DNA from: Endozoicomonas sp965261315
GTDB lineage: Bacteria; Pseudomonadota; Gammaproteobacteria; Pseudomonadales; Endozoicomonadaceae
Reading direction: 5' to 3'
NCBI GenBank assembly: GCA_965261315.1
Contig: CBDHDM010000038.1
Span: 1 to 64,000, forward strand
Length of the DNA stretch: 64,000 nucleotides
Below, one piece after another: positions 16,940 to 25,115 of the stretch. How positions within the stretch are numbered: position 1 is the stretch's first letter; every line of letters begins with the position of its first letter. The notes beneath the pieces are model-generated. The model was given only the letters and a program-made list of their open reading frames with translations, did not search any database and was not told the origin of the DNA. The position numbers were made by a program, and so were the translations under genes.

Positions 16940-17729
16940 AATTACGTTGGCTTTTATTAATTTTTATGTTTATCACTTAAATACAGTGGTTTTAATTGCT
17001 GAATGATTTTTAGTGTGTTCTTTTTACATGTTTCTTGATTTTTAATTTTACTGTTCTGGGAAGTGCCTGGTCTTTCTAATCGGATGGTTTTGGTTTTTAA
17101 TAAAATTAAGAGTTATGTTTCATTCTGGGTTTCTTGTTTCATATGCTGCCCATGATTTGGATTTAGTGCCGTTCAATTTCTGATGATTGCTTGATGTTCG
17201 GTTTTCTTGCTGTGCCTGGGATGTTGTGCCTTTCCTGAAGCCGCTGATAGCGTGATTGTTCAGTTTTTTTGGCGTATTTATAAATATGAATTAAACTCAA
17301 TGATTAGGTTTTTCACGATGTAAGCAAGTAGTCATATTGCTTCATTCATGTTTTTATGAGACTGAATTGTTATGTCGGTAGTACTTTGATTGTTAATATG
17401 GTTTTATTTGATCTTTCCCGTTTTTACTGCAATTTTTCTAAATTAGCTTTTAGTCATTACTGAACTCCCAAACCATATGATGAGAGTCAGGTTCCTCGTA
17501 ATTCACCTGAGAACGCATATTTTGTCGTGACATAATGCAGGTATTATGTAAGATGATGTCTACAGAAAGCATTTTGTGAGAGGTGATGAGATAATATGCT
17601 CATTTATTTTTATCAACAATGCACGGGCTTGTCTCTATTTACAGACAGAAGCGTCAATGTTAAGTTTTTCTATTGATTTCTAACGCCACTTTTAATTGAT
17701 ACTTTTATTGACAAGATTGGTTTCAAACA
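16940..17729. promoter_or_regulatory. 790-bp AT-rich non-coding region upstream of H-NS-like gene
   Basis: No ORF with coding character on either strand. The sequence is strongly T/A-rich with runs such as TTTTTATG, TTTTTAATTTTA and TTTATAAATATGAATTAAA. Such DNA is a preferred target of H-NS-type silencers, and hns genes often bind their own upstream region. Here that is inference from position and composition. No specific promoter can be assigned. Confidence 0.45.
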
Positions 17730-18161
17730 ATGAATATTTTTGATGAAGCACTCAGTGTCCTGAAGTCTAAAGTTCAGGTTCGTAAGCTGTTCCATGATAT
17801 GCATGCTGAAGACCTTCAGCGTGTCATCGGCCGAATTGACGCCATTTATGAAGAAAAGTTGATGGCCCAAATGGAGGTTGAAGAGGAGCATGCTCGAAAG
17901 AAAGAGGCTTTGGATGCGGTTGTTCAACAGATGAAAGAGCTTGGACTCTCTCTGGGTGACATTAAAGATCTGGCTGATGACAAGAGCAGTAGTGGTCGTA
18001 AAGGGAAAACACGCCAGCGTTATTTATTCCGCTATGAAGCTACCGATGGCTCATCTGTAGATTGGGAGGGCGCTACAACAGGACGTATTCCTGCAGACTT
18101 CTCGGCTTATCTTGAACGCACCGGTAAAGATCGCAAGGCCTGTATCGTTTCTGAGCTCTAA
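17730..18161 (+). CDS. H-NS-like nucleoid-associated protein
   Basis: A 143-residue protein. The N-terminal ~95 residues form charged helices suited to oligomerisation (LFHDMHAEDLQRVIGRIDAI..., then EEEHARKKEALDAVVQQMKE). A basic linker (SSSGRKGKTRQ) joins them to the C-terminal domain YLFRYEATDGSSVDWEGATTGRIPADFSAYL. This matches the H-NS DNA-binding domain, where the loop is W-x-G-x-G-R-x-P; here it is WEGATTGRIP, with a small insertion. It is expected to bind AT-rich DNA and silence acquired genes. The loop variation means it may be a divergent paralogue. Followed by a hairpin shared with the convergent dsb gene. Confidence 0.72.
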   Translation: MNIFDEALSVLKSKVQVRKLFHDMHAEDLQRVIGRIDAIYEEKLMAQMEVEEEHARKKEALDAVVQQMKELGLSLGDIKDLADDKSSSGRKGKTRQRYLFRYEATDGSSVDWEGATTGRIPADFSAYLERTGKDRKACIVSEL

Positions 18162-18183
18162 TTGCTCCTGGTTTTATGTGATT

Positions 18184-18211
18184 AAGGGCCCTGTAGCATA
18201 TTAGGGCCCTC
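18184..18211. terminator. Bidirectional hairpin terminator between hns-like and dsbA-like genes
   Basis: AGGGCCCT occurs twice (18185-18192 and 18203-18210) with a 10-nt loop; the octamer is self-complementary, so the two copies pair. T-rich sequence follows on the plus strand. It sits in the 55-bp gap between two convergent genes. Confidence 0.65.
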
Positions 18212-18216
18212 CTATT

Positions 18217-18954
18217 CTATTTTGTCGGATTTAGTCGCTGTTCAATCATCTCTTTCAGTACACTTTCTTTAGTAAACCCACCAATGACTTCATCGGGAAA
18301 AACCAGTGCTGGTGTGCCGGTAATGCCCAGCCGTTGAGCCAACATAATATTACTGTCCAGTTGCTGGTTAATATCAGCATCAATCGCTTTCTTCAGTTCT
18401 TCCAGGTTCAGGCCCTGAGATTTAACGTTACTGGCAATGGAGTCGGAATCATGCCGGGCAGGATGCGATATAAATTGCTTATGCAGGGCAAGGTAGGTCT
18501 CATTACCTGCAGCCTTGGCGGCTAATGAGAGGGCTGCCGCCTCCCTTGAGCTTGGCCCAAGGATAGGGAGGTCTTTGTATATGATTTTTAAATCAGGGTA
18601 AGCTTTTACCAATGATTCCAGTACAGGGTCCTGCCGTTTGCAGAATCCGCAGTTAACATCGCCAAAGTAAACGATGCTCAGTTTTGGGGTCATTGAGCCA
18701 GCAAATGGGTCATTACTGTTGTTAAAAAGCTCGGCTTTACTGCTGGTCAGTGTTGAGTTTTGAGCCTGTGTTTTGGCAACCTCTTCTCTTTTTTTCAGCT
18801 CATTGACCACTTCAATAAAGATTTCAGGGTTTTCGATCAGGGTCTCACGCACCAGTTCTCTAACTTGTTGCTGCTGTTCCTGGTCCAGAGGCGCAGCCTG
18901 GCTGCTTAATGGAAGTATTAATGCAGTAGTAGCAATGGCTAGAAGTTTTTTCAT
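18217..18954 (-). CDS. Periplasmic DsbA-family thiol oxidoreductase (Com1/ScsC-like)
   Basis: A 245-residue secreted thioredoxin-fold protein. The signal peptide ends SSQA-AP. An N-terminal helical segment rich in Gln/Glu (about 23-75) could serve as dimerisation stalk, as in ScsC/Com1-type proteins. The active site is CGFC (C102-C105) in IVYFGDVNCGFCKRQ, and the cis-Pro loop is GITGTPALVF. It is predicted to act on disulfides in the periplasm. ATG 18954 (MKKLL) is preferred to ATG 18963 because it gives a canonical signal peptide; the difference is three residues. The electron partner is not encoded nearby. Confidence 0.85.
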   Translation of the reverse strand: MKKLLAIATTALILPLSSQAAPLDQEQQQQVRELVRETLIENPEIFIEVVNELKKREEVAKTQAQNSTLTSSKAELFNNSNDPFAGSMTPKLSIVYFGDVNCGFCKRQDPVLESLVKAYPDLKIIYKDLPILGPSSREAAALSLAAKAAGNETYLALHKQFISHPARHDSDSIASNVKSQGLNLEELKKAIDADINQQLDSNIMLAQRLGITGTPALVFPDEVIGGFTKESVLKEMIEQRLNPTK

Positions 18955-19399
18955 GGCTAACATCCAATGTAATTGTATTAGGGCTATTTTTATCCATCAT
19001 ACCTTTTTGGGGGACCGCTATGGAATGGAGTCTCTCTTGTCTAAGGTAATAATATTGTAAGCACTGTCATTTTAATTCTGATTATTAATTAAGCATTGAG
19101 TATGTCATTGGTAAGCTTCTGTGATTCCGGGACGTTTATTGCTGCAGGGCAAGTTATACAGGATAAAGCCTGCGTATTGTTTTTGAAGGGATAGTGACAG
19201 TGTCAAGACCGCTGAAGTACCCGGAAGGACAGAATATCGGTATCGAGCAGTGATATGAGAAAAGCCAAATATACTTTACATCAGGCGTTGTTGTTGGCTT
19301 CCCTGACACCTTGTCAGGAAAGAACGATAGCCTGCTAAATGATTGCTGAAGAGGCCGATAACAACAGTTCCTTAAAAACACACGTAAAGGACTGAAACA

Positions 19400-19690
19400 A
19401 TGAAAGTAATTGCTGTTGCTGTAGCGGGATTGTTATTGGCTGGTGTTGCCCAGGCTGCTGACAGGGTTGAAGACCAGAAGAAACAGGGCATGGTTTGTTA
19501 TTCTATGGGAAGTGTTTCTGCCGTTCGTCAGGCCAGTGAATCACGCTTCTCAGCCCAGGGAAATATGTCACCCAACCTTTCGGTAAATGTGGCGCCTACC
19601 TTTTATATCACCAGTGACCGTGACTATAAGGCCTGCCGTAAAATGGCGGCTGAAAGGGGCGCTCACGTGATCATTGATCCGAATGCCTGA
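19400..19690 (+). CDS. Small periplasmic protein of unknown function
   Basis: A 96-residue protein with a clear Sec signal peptide (MKVIAVAVAGLLLAGVAQA, cleavage before ADR). The mature part is about 77 residues with two cysteines (VCYS and KACRK), which could form a disulfide. I do not recognise the family. AAAGGACTG upstream gives a good ribosome site. It is followed by a strong terminator about 125 bp downstream, so it is probably a single-gene transcript. The periplasmic oxidoreductase lies upstream on the other strand. Confidence 0.65.
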   Translation: MKVIAVAVAGLLLAGVAQAADRVEDQKKQGMVCYSMGSVSAVRQASESRFSAQGNMSPNLSVNVAPTFYITSDRDYKACRKMAAERGAHVIIDPNA

Positions 19691-19702
19691 TTTTTTGATT
19701 TG

Positions 19703-19730
19703 AACCACAAAGGCTCAAAGGCACAAAGTA
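19703..19730. repeat. Half-site of the CCACAAAG repeat family
   Basis: AACCACAAAGGCTCAAAGGC resembles one arm of the long hairpins at 27784-27851 and 63175-63221, but its partner arm is not present. Probably a decayed copy. Confidence 0.4.
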
Positions 19731-19814
19731 AAAATTATCGCTTTGTTTCTCAGGTCCATTTTGGTTCGGTTCTGCAGATTGGTTTCCAGAGGAGGCTGAT
19801 GGCAGGAAGGCTAT

Positions 19815-19853
19815 AAAAAAGCCGGTTCCTTTCATGGGAACCGGCTTTTTTTT
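19815..19853 (+). terminator. Strong rho-independent terminator
   Basis: AAAAAAGCCGGTTCC pairs with GGAACCGGCTTTTTTTT around a TTTCATG loop, with an 8-nt T-run. It terminates the small periplasmic protein transcript. Confidence 0.85.
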
Positions 19854-19887
19854 GGCTGGGTTTTAAGCTTCTCGTTCCCACGGTCCT

Positions 19888-20018
19888 GAGGCTGTCGCAA
19901 AAGGGCAAAAGAACACCCAGTCGTCATCCCCGCGAAGGCGGGGATCCATAGCCCGCAATGGATTCCCGCCTTCGCGGGAATGACGGAAGTGGCATTCAAG
20001 GGCTTTTGCGACAACCTC
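19888..20018. repeat. 131-bp palindromic repeat unit (MITE/REP-like), CGTCAT family copy 1
   Basis: The outer arms GAGGCTGTCGCAAAAG and CTTTTGCGACAACCTC are inverted repeats with one mismatch. Inside is a nested pair: CGTCATCCCCGCGAAGGCGG near 19922 and its counterpart ending GCGGGAATGACG near 19984, each itself palindromic around CGCGAAGGCG. No coding capacity. A diverged second copy lies near 22213-22320. Confidence 0.7.
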
Positions 20019-20024
20019 TCCTCC

Positions 20025-20100
20025 GTGGGAATGCATAGCTTAAACTCGATGAAAAATATCGACTATATGCAAGCTTGCGAACTCTCGTATGCATTCCCAC
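20025..20100. repeat. Inverted repeat GTGGGAATGCATA family
   Basis: GTGGGAATGCATA (20025-20037) and TATGCATTCCCAC (20088-20100) are a perfect 13-bp inverted repeat spaced by 50 bp. It belongs to the GGGAATGCAT/CGTTCCCACG repeat family also seen at 25064-25096 and, partially, at 19870-19885 and 22335-22350. Confidence 0.6.
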
Positions 20101-20112
20101 GCGAAGGTGGAG

Positions 20113-22004
20113 TTAGAAGGTATAACCAACGGTTCCGGTAATGGTGCCTTTACGAAGAACGGTATCGGCATCGCCACCCCAGGTCACTTTAGCCATCATA
20201 TCGTCATACTTGGCAGTCAGACCCATATTGATCTTCTTCTCGCCTTCTTCAAAGCGACCGGTCATATGGGAGTTACCATCAACGTCGTGAGTGAAGCGGA
20301 AGGTGGATTCCAGATTCAGACCTGGCATGGCAACATCATTCCAGTTCGCGCCGACCATCATGTTGTAGCCCCAGCTGAAGCGGTGAGACGCTCGTCAGCA
20401 TTTTCAGAAACATCTTCTCCAGCCCAATCACTGGAGCCTTTCGCAACATATCGCTCATAGTTATCAAGGCCGGAAACCTGTTGAAATGCCGCTTCACCAA
20501 CAACGTACATCAGGTCAGTACCGAGCACAGCACCAAAAGGTTGAATAACGGACAGTGAGGCATCCCACATTGGAGTTCTCTCATAGTTTTGGTAACGCTC
20601 ACCTGCTGAGGCGGTTATGGAAGGGTCAACTTGAGATGCTGACCAGTCATTACCTAAAAGAATATCTCCTGTCCCATTGAGAACCATTGCAAGAAGGTCT
20701 TCTGGGTGATCAACCCAGATAGGAGCATTTTCTCTATAGGTTAATTCACCAGCAATTGGGTATAACCAAAGACTTTCGTGTGGAAGCTGGCCCCCATACT
20801 TTAATATCTTCAGGATATACTGTTCCAGCGTATGCATTATTATGCATCAGCATGTGTAGGCCGGAGAGTAATCCAAATGCTGGGTGAGCATTACCACCAG
20901 GTAAGTCCAGCCGCGACTTCAGCTGCTGCAGATGCAGCAGCATTTTCATCCAGTTCATAATCAATAAAAGGTAGGCTGGAATGGTAGTTCGCATAATAAA
21001 AAGCAAACTCTGTATCTTCTAGTGACTCAGGTTCATAGGTAAACCGCAGACCCCCCACTGTTACTGGCTGAGTTTTCCAGATGTATCTGCAACAACAAAA
21101 TAATCTGCAGTAGTCGTATAGTCCTGTGTCAGCCATCAAACCTCGCATTGTGTTAGTGCATCTACACCGGCCATGTTGTGGCAAAGGTTTGAACGTCGTA
21201 GTGAGCAAAATCCGATCCCGGAACAAATATATCCTCACCTGAACCATAAGTGCCACGACCTGGCAGGATAGAGCTGTCCCAGTCATACTGAACAAAGCCA
21301 GACAGCGTCATTTGATCATTAAACTGCAAGTCGGCCATGACCATACCCTGTGCCAGATTCAGATCACCATCAGAACCAGGAACAGTAGACAGTGCCATAT
21401 CGTAGGCATTCAAATCCATCATGCCGCCGCCGTAGAAAATGGTTTCCCCCCAATTATGGGTCTGATCACCCAGTTTCACGCTGAGCTTCTGGCCACCATC
21501 AAACTGCCAGTCGGCAAAAACATAAGCACTTTGCAGCTTAACACCACGGCCCTGGTTGTCTTTGACTTCATCGGACCAGCCTGGGAAGGTTCCGCTTTCA
21601 TCATAAGGCAGTGGACCATTACCGTTGTTATAGTCGTTAGCGTTATTTTCTTCCCAATGATTGGTTCCATTCATCAGTACATGGTCGTAATAGGCAGTGG
21701 CACGACCAAAGAAACCGTAGTTGTCTTTTTTAACATCCAGCTCAGAGGTAACTTTCAGTGCTTTGCTGACAAAGCCTCTTTTGAATGAACGATCGCCGTC
21801 GTTTTCAAGCTGTTCGTTGGATTCTGGCGTTTCATAACCTTCAAGGTCGTATTTGGCGCCCAGGGTGATGGTGGTATTGAGGGTTCCCTGTACTTCTCCA
21901 TCCATTGCCTCAAACTCAAAAGCCTGAGCAGAAGCAGAGAGAAGCAGTGTGCCCGTTAACATAAAGCCAGCAGTAGCCGGTGCGAGCTGCAGTCGATTTA
22001 ACAT
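20113..22004 (-). pseudogene. DUF1302-type outer-membrane beta-barrel protein, multiply frameshifted
   Basis: ATG 22004 starts a signal peptide (LLLSASAQA-FE), and the protein reads 280 residues with alternating beta-strand character (LNTTITLGAKYDLEG, LKVTSELDVKK, SAYVFADWQFDGGQKLSVKLG, WGETIFYGGGMMDLNAYDM) before a stop near 21162. The remainder continues in other frames on the same strand: GGLRFTYEPESLEDTEFAFY (about 21050-20990), YPEDIKVWGP (about 20815), a long piece from about 20800 to 20385 ending in WAGEDVSENADERLTA, and finally GLNLESTFRFTHDVDGNSH to the C-terminal GYTF at 20113, the usual barrel-ending Phe. At least three frame changes are needed, so the gene is inactive. Its family is best matched by DUF1302 barrels; this is from recall. 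Its orientation and place suggest it once belonged with the upstream beta-helix/cytochrome pair. Confidence 0.7.
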
Positions 22005-22212
22005 GAGGGGCTGTATCCTTGCCGTTTTATTATTAGAGTTATTATTTGTGTGTTTTTATTGTTTTGTGTGTCGGCCTGACTATTTGTACTAAAGTGCATG
22101 TTGGTATGCAAGAAATTTATACCCTGTTTTTTACTTCCTCCTTACTCACTTTTGTCTTGTTTTATAGTGTTTTCTCGTTATCGAGGTTCTTCCCGTTCCG
22201 ACGTTCTGCGTA

Positions 22213-22320
22213 GTGTTGCAAAAGGTACATCAGGGCGGAATACACGCTTAGCCGTCATCTCCGCGAAGGCGGAGATCCACTGTTCGTGGTGGATTCCCGC
22301 CTGCGCGGGAATGACGATGT
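22213..22320. repeat. CGTCAT palindromic repeat, copy 2 (diverged)
   Basis: TGTTGCAAAAGG at 22213 resembles the outer arm of copy 1. CGTCATCTCCGCGAAGGCGG (about 22254) and CCTGCGCGGGAATGACG (about 22300) form the inner palindromes. The right outer arm is not preserved. Confidence 0.55.
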
Positions 22321-22361
22321 TGAGATTTTTCCCTGTTCATCGTTCTGCGTGGGAACGAGAG

Positions 22362-23567
22362 TTATGAGCCGTAACCGCCTCCTGCACAGGGCTCACCTTC
22401 GGAGCCCATCTGGTTGATCCATTGACTGACCAGCTCTACGCCTTTGGCGTGACTGAGAGATCTACCCAGCTCCGGCATCATTTCACCGGGTTCCAGAGTC
22501 TCCATCCGGAAGGTCAGAATGGATTGATCTGCGTGACCCGGTAAAATATCCACAGGGCGGTTGCCTGCACCTTTTCCTGCGGCAATAGGACGTTTGCACA
22601 GACCGAATGTGGCATCCAGCGGAGTATCCATGGTTAAGAACAGGCCACTGGTTCTGGCTGCTCCTTTTGGGTTATGGCAGTGGCTGCAGTTGGCATCCAG
22701 ATAACTTCGAGCCCTGTGGGCCAATGTTTCATCGGTTCTGCCATTGGGCCAGAGGGCATTTTGTGGCGCACTGGCGATATCATCCAGGCCTGTCAGCAGG
22801 TCTTCTTTCGTCAGATATGACAGCTGGTTTTCTTTGCCGGAAGTGTAAGTGAAGCTCCGGTTAAGGTGACGAACCTTTGGGCCTAAAGGTTTTACTGCTT
22901 GCCGACTGTCGTCTTCTGCATGGCAGCCAGCGCATTGGTTGGCATCGGGAATGATGTAGGTAAACGATGTTTCCTCTGTTGAGTCATCAATGTCGCTCTC
23001 AATACTGGAAAGGGTTAACTGCATACTGTCGCCAGCCCACTCCAGTACTGCATCCGTCTGCTGTTCATTCCAGACATAGGGAAGAGCAACCCAGCCATTT
23101 TCCTGGTTTACCAGCAGACGGGTTTCAATCAACTTAACCTTATCCAGAGGTAACCCTGTCTCAGGATCAAACAGAGACTTGCCCCCCTCACTGGCCGCCA
23201 ACACTTTTCCATTTTCGCCAGAAAATGGATAGTAAAAGGTTTTGCTGATAATGGTTCCCACGGGATACTGAATCTCACCATCCACAACGCTGGCCTGTTT
23301 CCCCTGGGGCATCCAGAGTGTTCTCAGCTTGCTGGCGTAATCGGTAAACAACGGTGTGTTTAATTCATAGGGAACAACCGTGTCCGCCAGCTCAATTGAA
23401 TTGCCTTTGATGGATAAAATCTGCCATTGGCTGAGATTATCCGGATAGTTATCTCCCGAGGTCATCAGCAGGGGCTGTGGTTTTTCACCACAGCCTGCTA
23501 ATACCAGAGCCATCAGCCATATTGCGAACAACCTGATCAAGGCAGGTACCCTGATAAAAGCAACCAT
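22362..23567 (-). CDS. SO2930-family diheme c-type cytochrome lipoprotein
   Basis: A 401-residue envelope protein. The signal peptide ends with a lipobox LAGC (about residue 26). Two haem-attachment motifs are visible: CAGCH in PDANQCAGCHAED and CSHCH in YLDANCSHCHNPKG. The rest has conserved segments (ELNTPLFTDYASKLRTLWMP, YPVGTIISKTFYYPF, ETRLLVNQENGW). This matches a conserved family (SO2930 / HNE_0200 type) known to occur as a two-gene pair with a beta-helix protein; the function of the pair is, to my knowledge, unknown. GAGG 8 nt upstream supports ATG 23567. Only 3 bp separate it from the upstream gene's stop, so they form an operon. Confidence 0.85.
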   Translation of the reverse strand: MVAFIRVPALIRLFAIWLMALVLAGCGEKPQPLLMTSGDNYPDNLSQWQILSIKGNSIELADTVVPYELNTPLFTDYASKLRTLWMPQGKQASVVDGEIQYPVGTIISKTFYYPFSGENGKVLAASEGGKSLFDPETGLPLDKVKLIETRLLVNQENGWVALPYVWNEQQTDAVLEWAGDSMQLTLSSIESDIDDSTEETSFTYIIPDANQCAGCHAEDDSRQAVKPLGPKVRHLNRSFTYTSGKENQLSYLTKEDLLTGLDDIASAPQNALWPNGRTDETLAHRARSYLDANCSHCHNPKGAARTSGLFLTMDTPLDATFGLCKRPIAAGKGAGNRPVDILPGHADQSILTFRMETLEPGEMMPELGRSLSHAKGVELVSQWINQMGSEGEPCAGGGYGS

Positions 23568-23570
23568 AAA

Positions 23571-24821
23571 TCAGCCCTCGTCTTTTGTTAGCAGAGATTC
23601 GGGCAGAGAAATAGCAGCCAGTTTTGGCACAGAGCAGCGGTGAGGGGTGATATCAGTGCTGATATTACTGAAGTTATTGCCGGCATCCACATTGACTACA
23701 CCGCTATCACCGTTATCAATGCACAGGGCCGGGGTTTTGCTTTCAGGGTTGACGATGCCATCCCAGAGTACATCGGGCAGGCTGCCGCTGAAGCCAAACT
23801 CGGCAATTTTCAGGGCTTTAAGTTCCATCCGGTCCGGGCTTTCACCACCGCCTTCAAAGCGGTTGCCGTAGACGTAGATCCCTTCCGGGTATGGGTCAAA
23901 ATCATCAGCCAGCTTGTAATCTGACTCGTAGCCTGCGGTGTAGTAACTGCTGACAATAACGTTGGCTGTCTTATTGTCTTTTATGTCGTTATTAAATATC
24001 TCAACATTGTCGTTTGAGTTGATCAGGACTCCAGATCCAGCTGGCACTGCCGCAACGGCGGTCCCTTCTGTACCAAAGTTTTCGTAGTTATTGGCAATAA
24101 TCTGGTTTTCGTAGATCCGGGTAGTGTGGCCGGGCTGCGTAAGGTAAGGCATGTTGAAGACCAGCACGCCGCCCGTATTATTGGTAGCAACATTACCATA
24201 GACGTCGGCACCGATAGTGTTTTCGATTTCAATGCCGGCCACGTTGAACTCAGCGCGGTTGTTACGCACGATGACGTTTCTGGACTGACCCACATAAATA
24301 CCGGCATCGGATGCACCAATGGCAACCGAATCTTCGATCAGTGTGTTTTCAGTCTGTACCGGGTAGAGGCCATAGGCACCGTTGGCATTATCAGGACCGT
24401 TGGTCCACTCAACCCGCACTCGGCGGATAACAATATTCTTACCCTGGTTGATCTTGACGGCATCGCCTTTGGTATCTTCTATCGCCAGGTCCTCAACGGT
24501 AAAGTCACTGGCATTCACCAGCAGGCCTTCAGCCCCGGCTACCTGGCCTTTGAAGGAGAGGATGGTTTTATCCATGCCGGCGCCACGGATGGTCACTCCA
24601 TCCACATTGAGGGAAAGACTGCGGTCGATGCTGTATGTGCCTTCCGGTAGCTCAACCACATCACCGGGCTTTGCCTTAATCAGTTTTTCCTGAAGGTCTT
24701 TTCGGAAGTTTTTGGCGGCTTCAGTGGTCTGGACTGCTTCCTGGGCATCCTGACCACAGGCCGACAGTAATAACGCAGTGGCAGTGACTGCCAGAACGGA
24801 GTGGATTTTCAAAGGGTGCAT
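23571..24821 (-). CDS. Parallel beta-helix repeat lipoprotein (partner of SO2930-type cytochrome)
   Basis: A 416-residue predicted lipoprotein with lipobox LSAC (C22 counting from ATG 24821). After a short helix (NFRKDLQEKLIKAKPGD) come repeated beta-helix coils: LSLNVDGVTIRGAG, DFTVEDLAIEDTKGDAVKIN, NIVIRRVRVEWTNG, NTLIEDSVAIGASDAGIYVG, NVIVRNNRAEFNVAGIEIEN, ADVYGNVATNNTGGVLVFN, NVEIFNNDIKDNKTANVIV. Such folds usually bind or cleave polysaccharides, but no lyase active site can be named. The start is ambiguous: AGAGG touches ATG 24821 directly, while TTG 24812 lies 8 nt from the same ribosome site and gives MKIHSVLAV. Either start keeps the lipobox. Confidence 0.85.
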   Translation of the reverse strand: MHPLKIHSVLAVTATALLLSACGQDAQEAVQTTEAAKNFRKDLQEKLIKAKPGDVVELPEGTYSIDRSLSLNVDGVTIRGAGMDKTILSFKGQVAGAEGLLVNASDFTVEDLAIEDTKGDAVKINQGKNIVIRRVRVEWTNGPDNANGAYGLYPVQTENTLIEDSVAIGASDAGIYVGQSRNVIVRNNRAEFNVAGIEIENTIGADVYGNVATNNTGGVLVFNMPYLTQPGHTTRIYENQIIANNYENFGTEGTAVAAVPAGSGVLINSNDNVEIFNNDIKDNKTANVIVSSYYTAGYESDYKLADDFDPYPEGIYVYGNRFEGGGESPDRMELKALKIAEFGFSGSLPDVLWDGIVNPESKTPALCIDNGDSGVVNVDAGNNFSNISTDITPHRCSVPKLAAISLPESLLTKDEG

Positions 24822-25063
24822 CCTCTTTCTTATTGTTCTTATAGAGCGTTGTATAAGGGAGCAAAGCGCGAGTTTACATTAGCTCAGCAGGGCAAAGAGA
24901 TTCTGACCAGAAATGGTAAAAATGCACCTGATTTTAAAATCAGTCAGTAAATTTCAGAATCGGTCAGTTATGGGTAAGTCCAGATAAATCGAGGGTTTCA
25001 ATCTCCTTCCCATGTCCCTTCGTGAGGATGCTGCTGCCTTCAGCAGGGTAGGCACGGAGTCAC

Positions 25064-25096
25064 AGTATGCATTCCCACGCGGAGCGTGGGAACGAG
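25064..25096. repeat. TTCCCACGC hairpin repeat
   Basis: TTCCCACGC-GGA-GCGTGGGAA forms a 9-bp stem at 25072-25092, flanked by GTATGCA and CGAG as in the related repeats at 20025-20100. It lies between the AraC gene end and the beta-helix gene promoter region. Confidence 0.6.
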
Positions 25097-25115
25097 GTCG
25101 GGGTGCTTTGCGCTT

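Noticed and set aside
19154..19381. 75-codon minus-strand ORF upstream of the small periplasmic protein
   Set aside because: No ribosome site and no family; the region is better seen as the promoter/leader of the plus-strand gene.
19888..22320. Possible CRISPR array because of repeated CGTCAT/CGCGAAGGCGG units
   Set aside because: Repeats are palindromic, not regularly spaced, and number only two to four; no cas genes are present.
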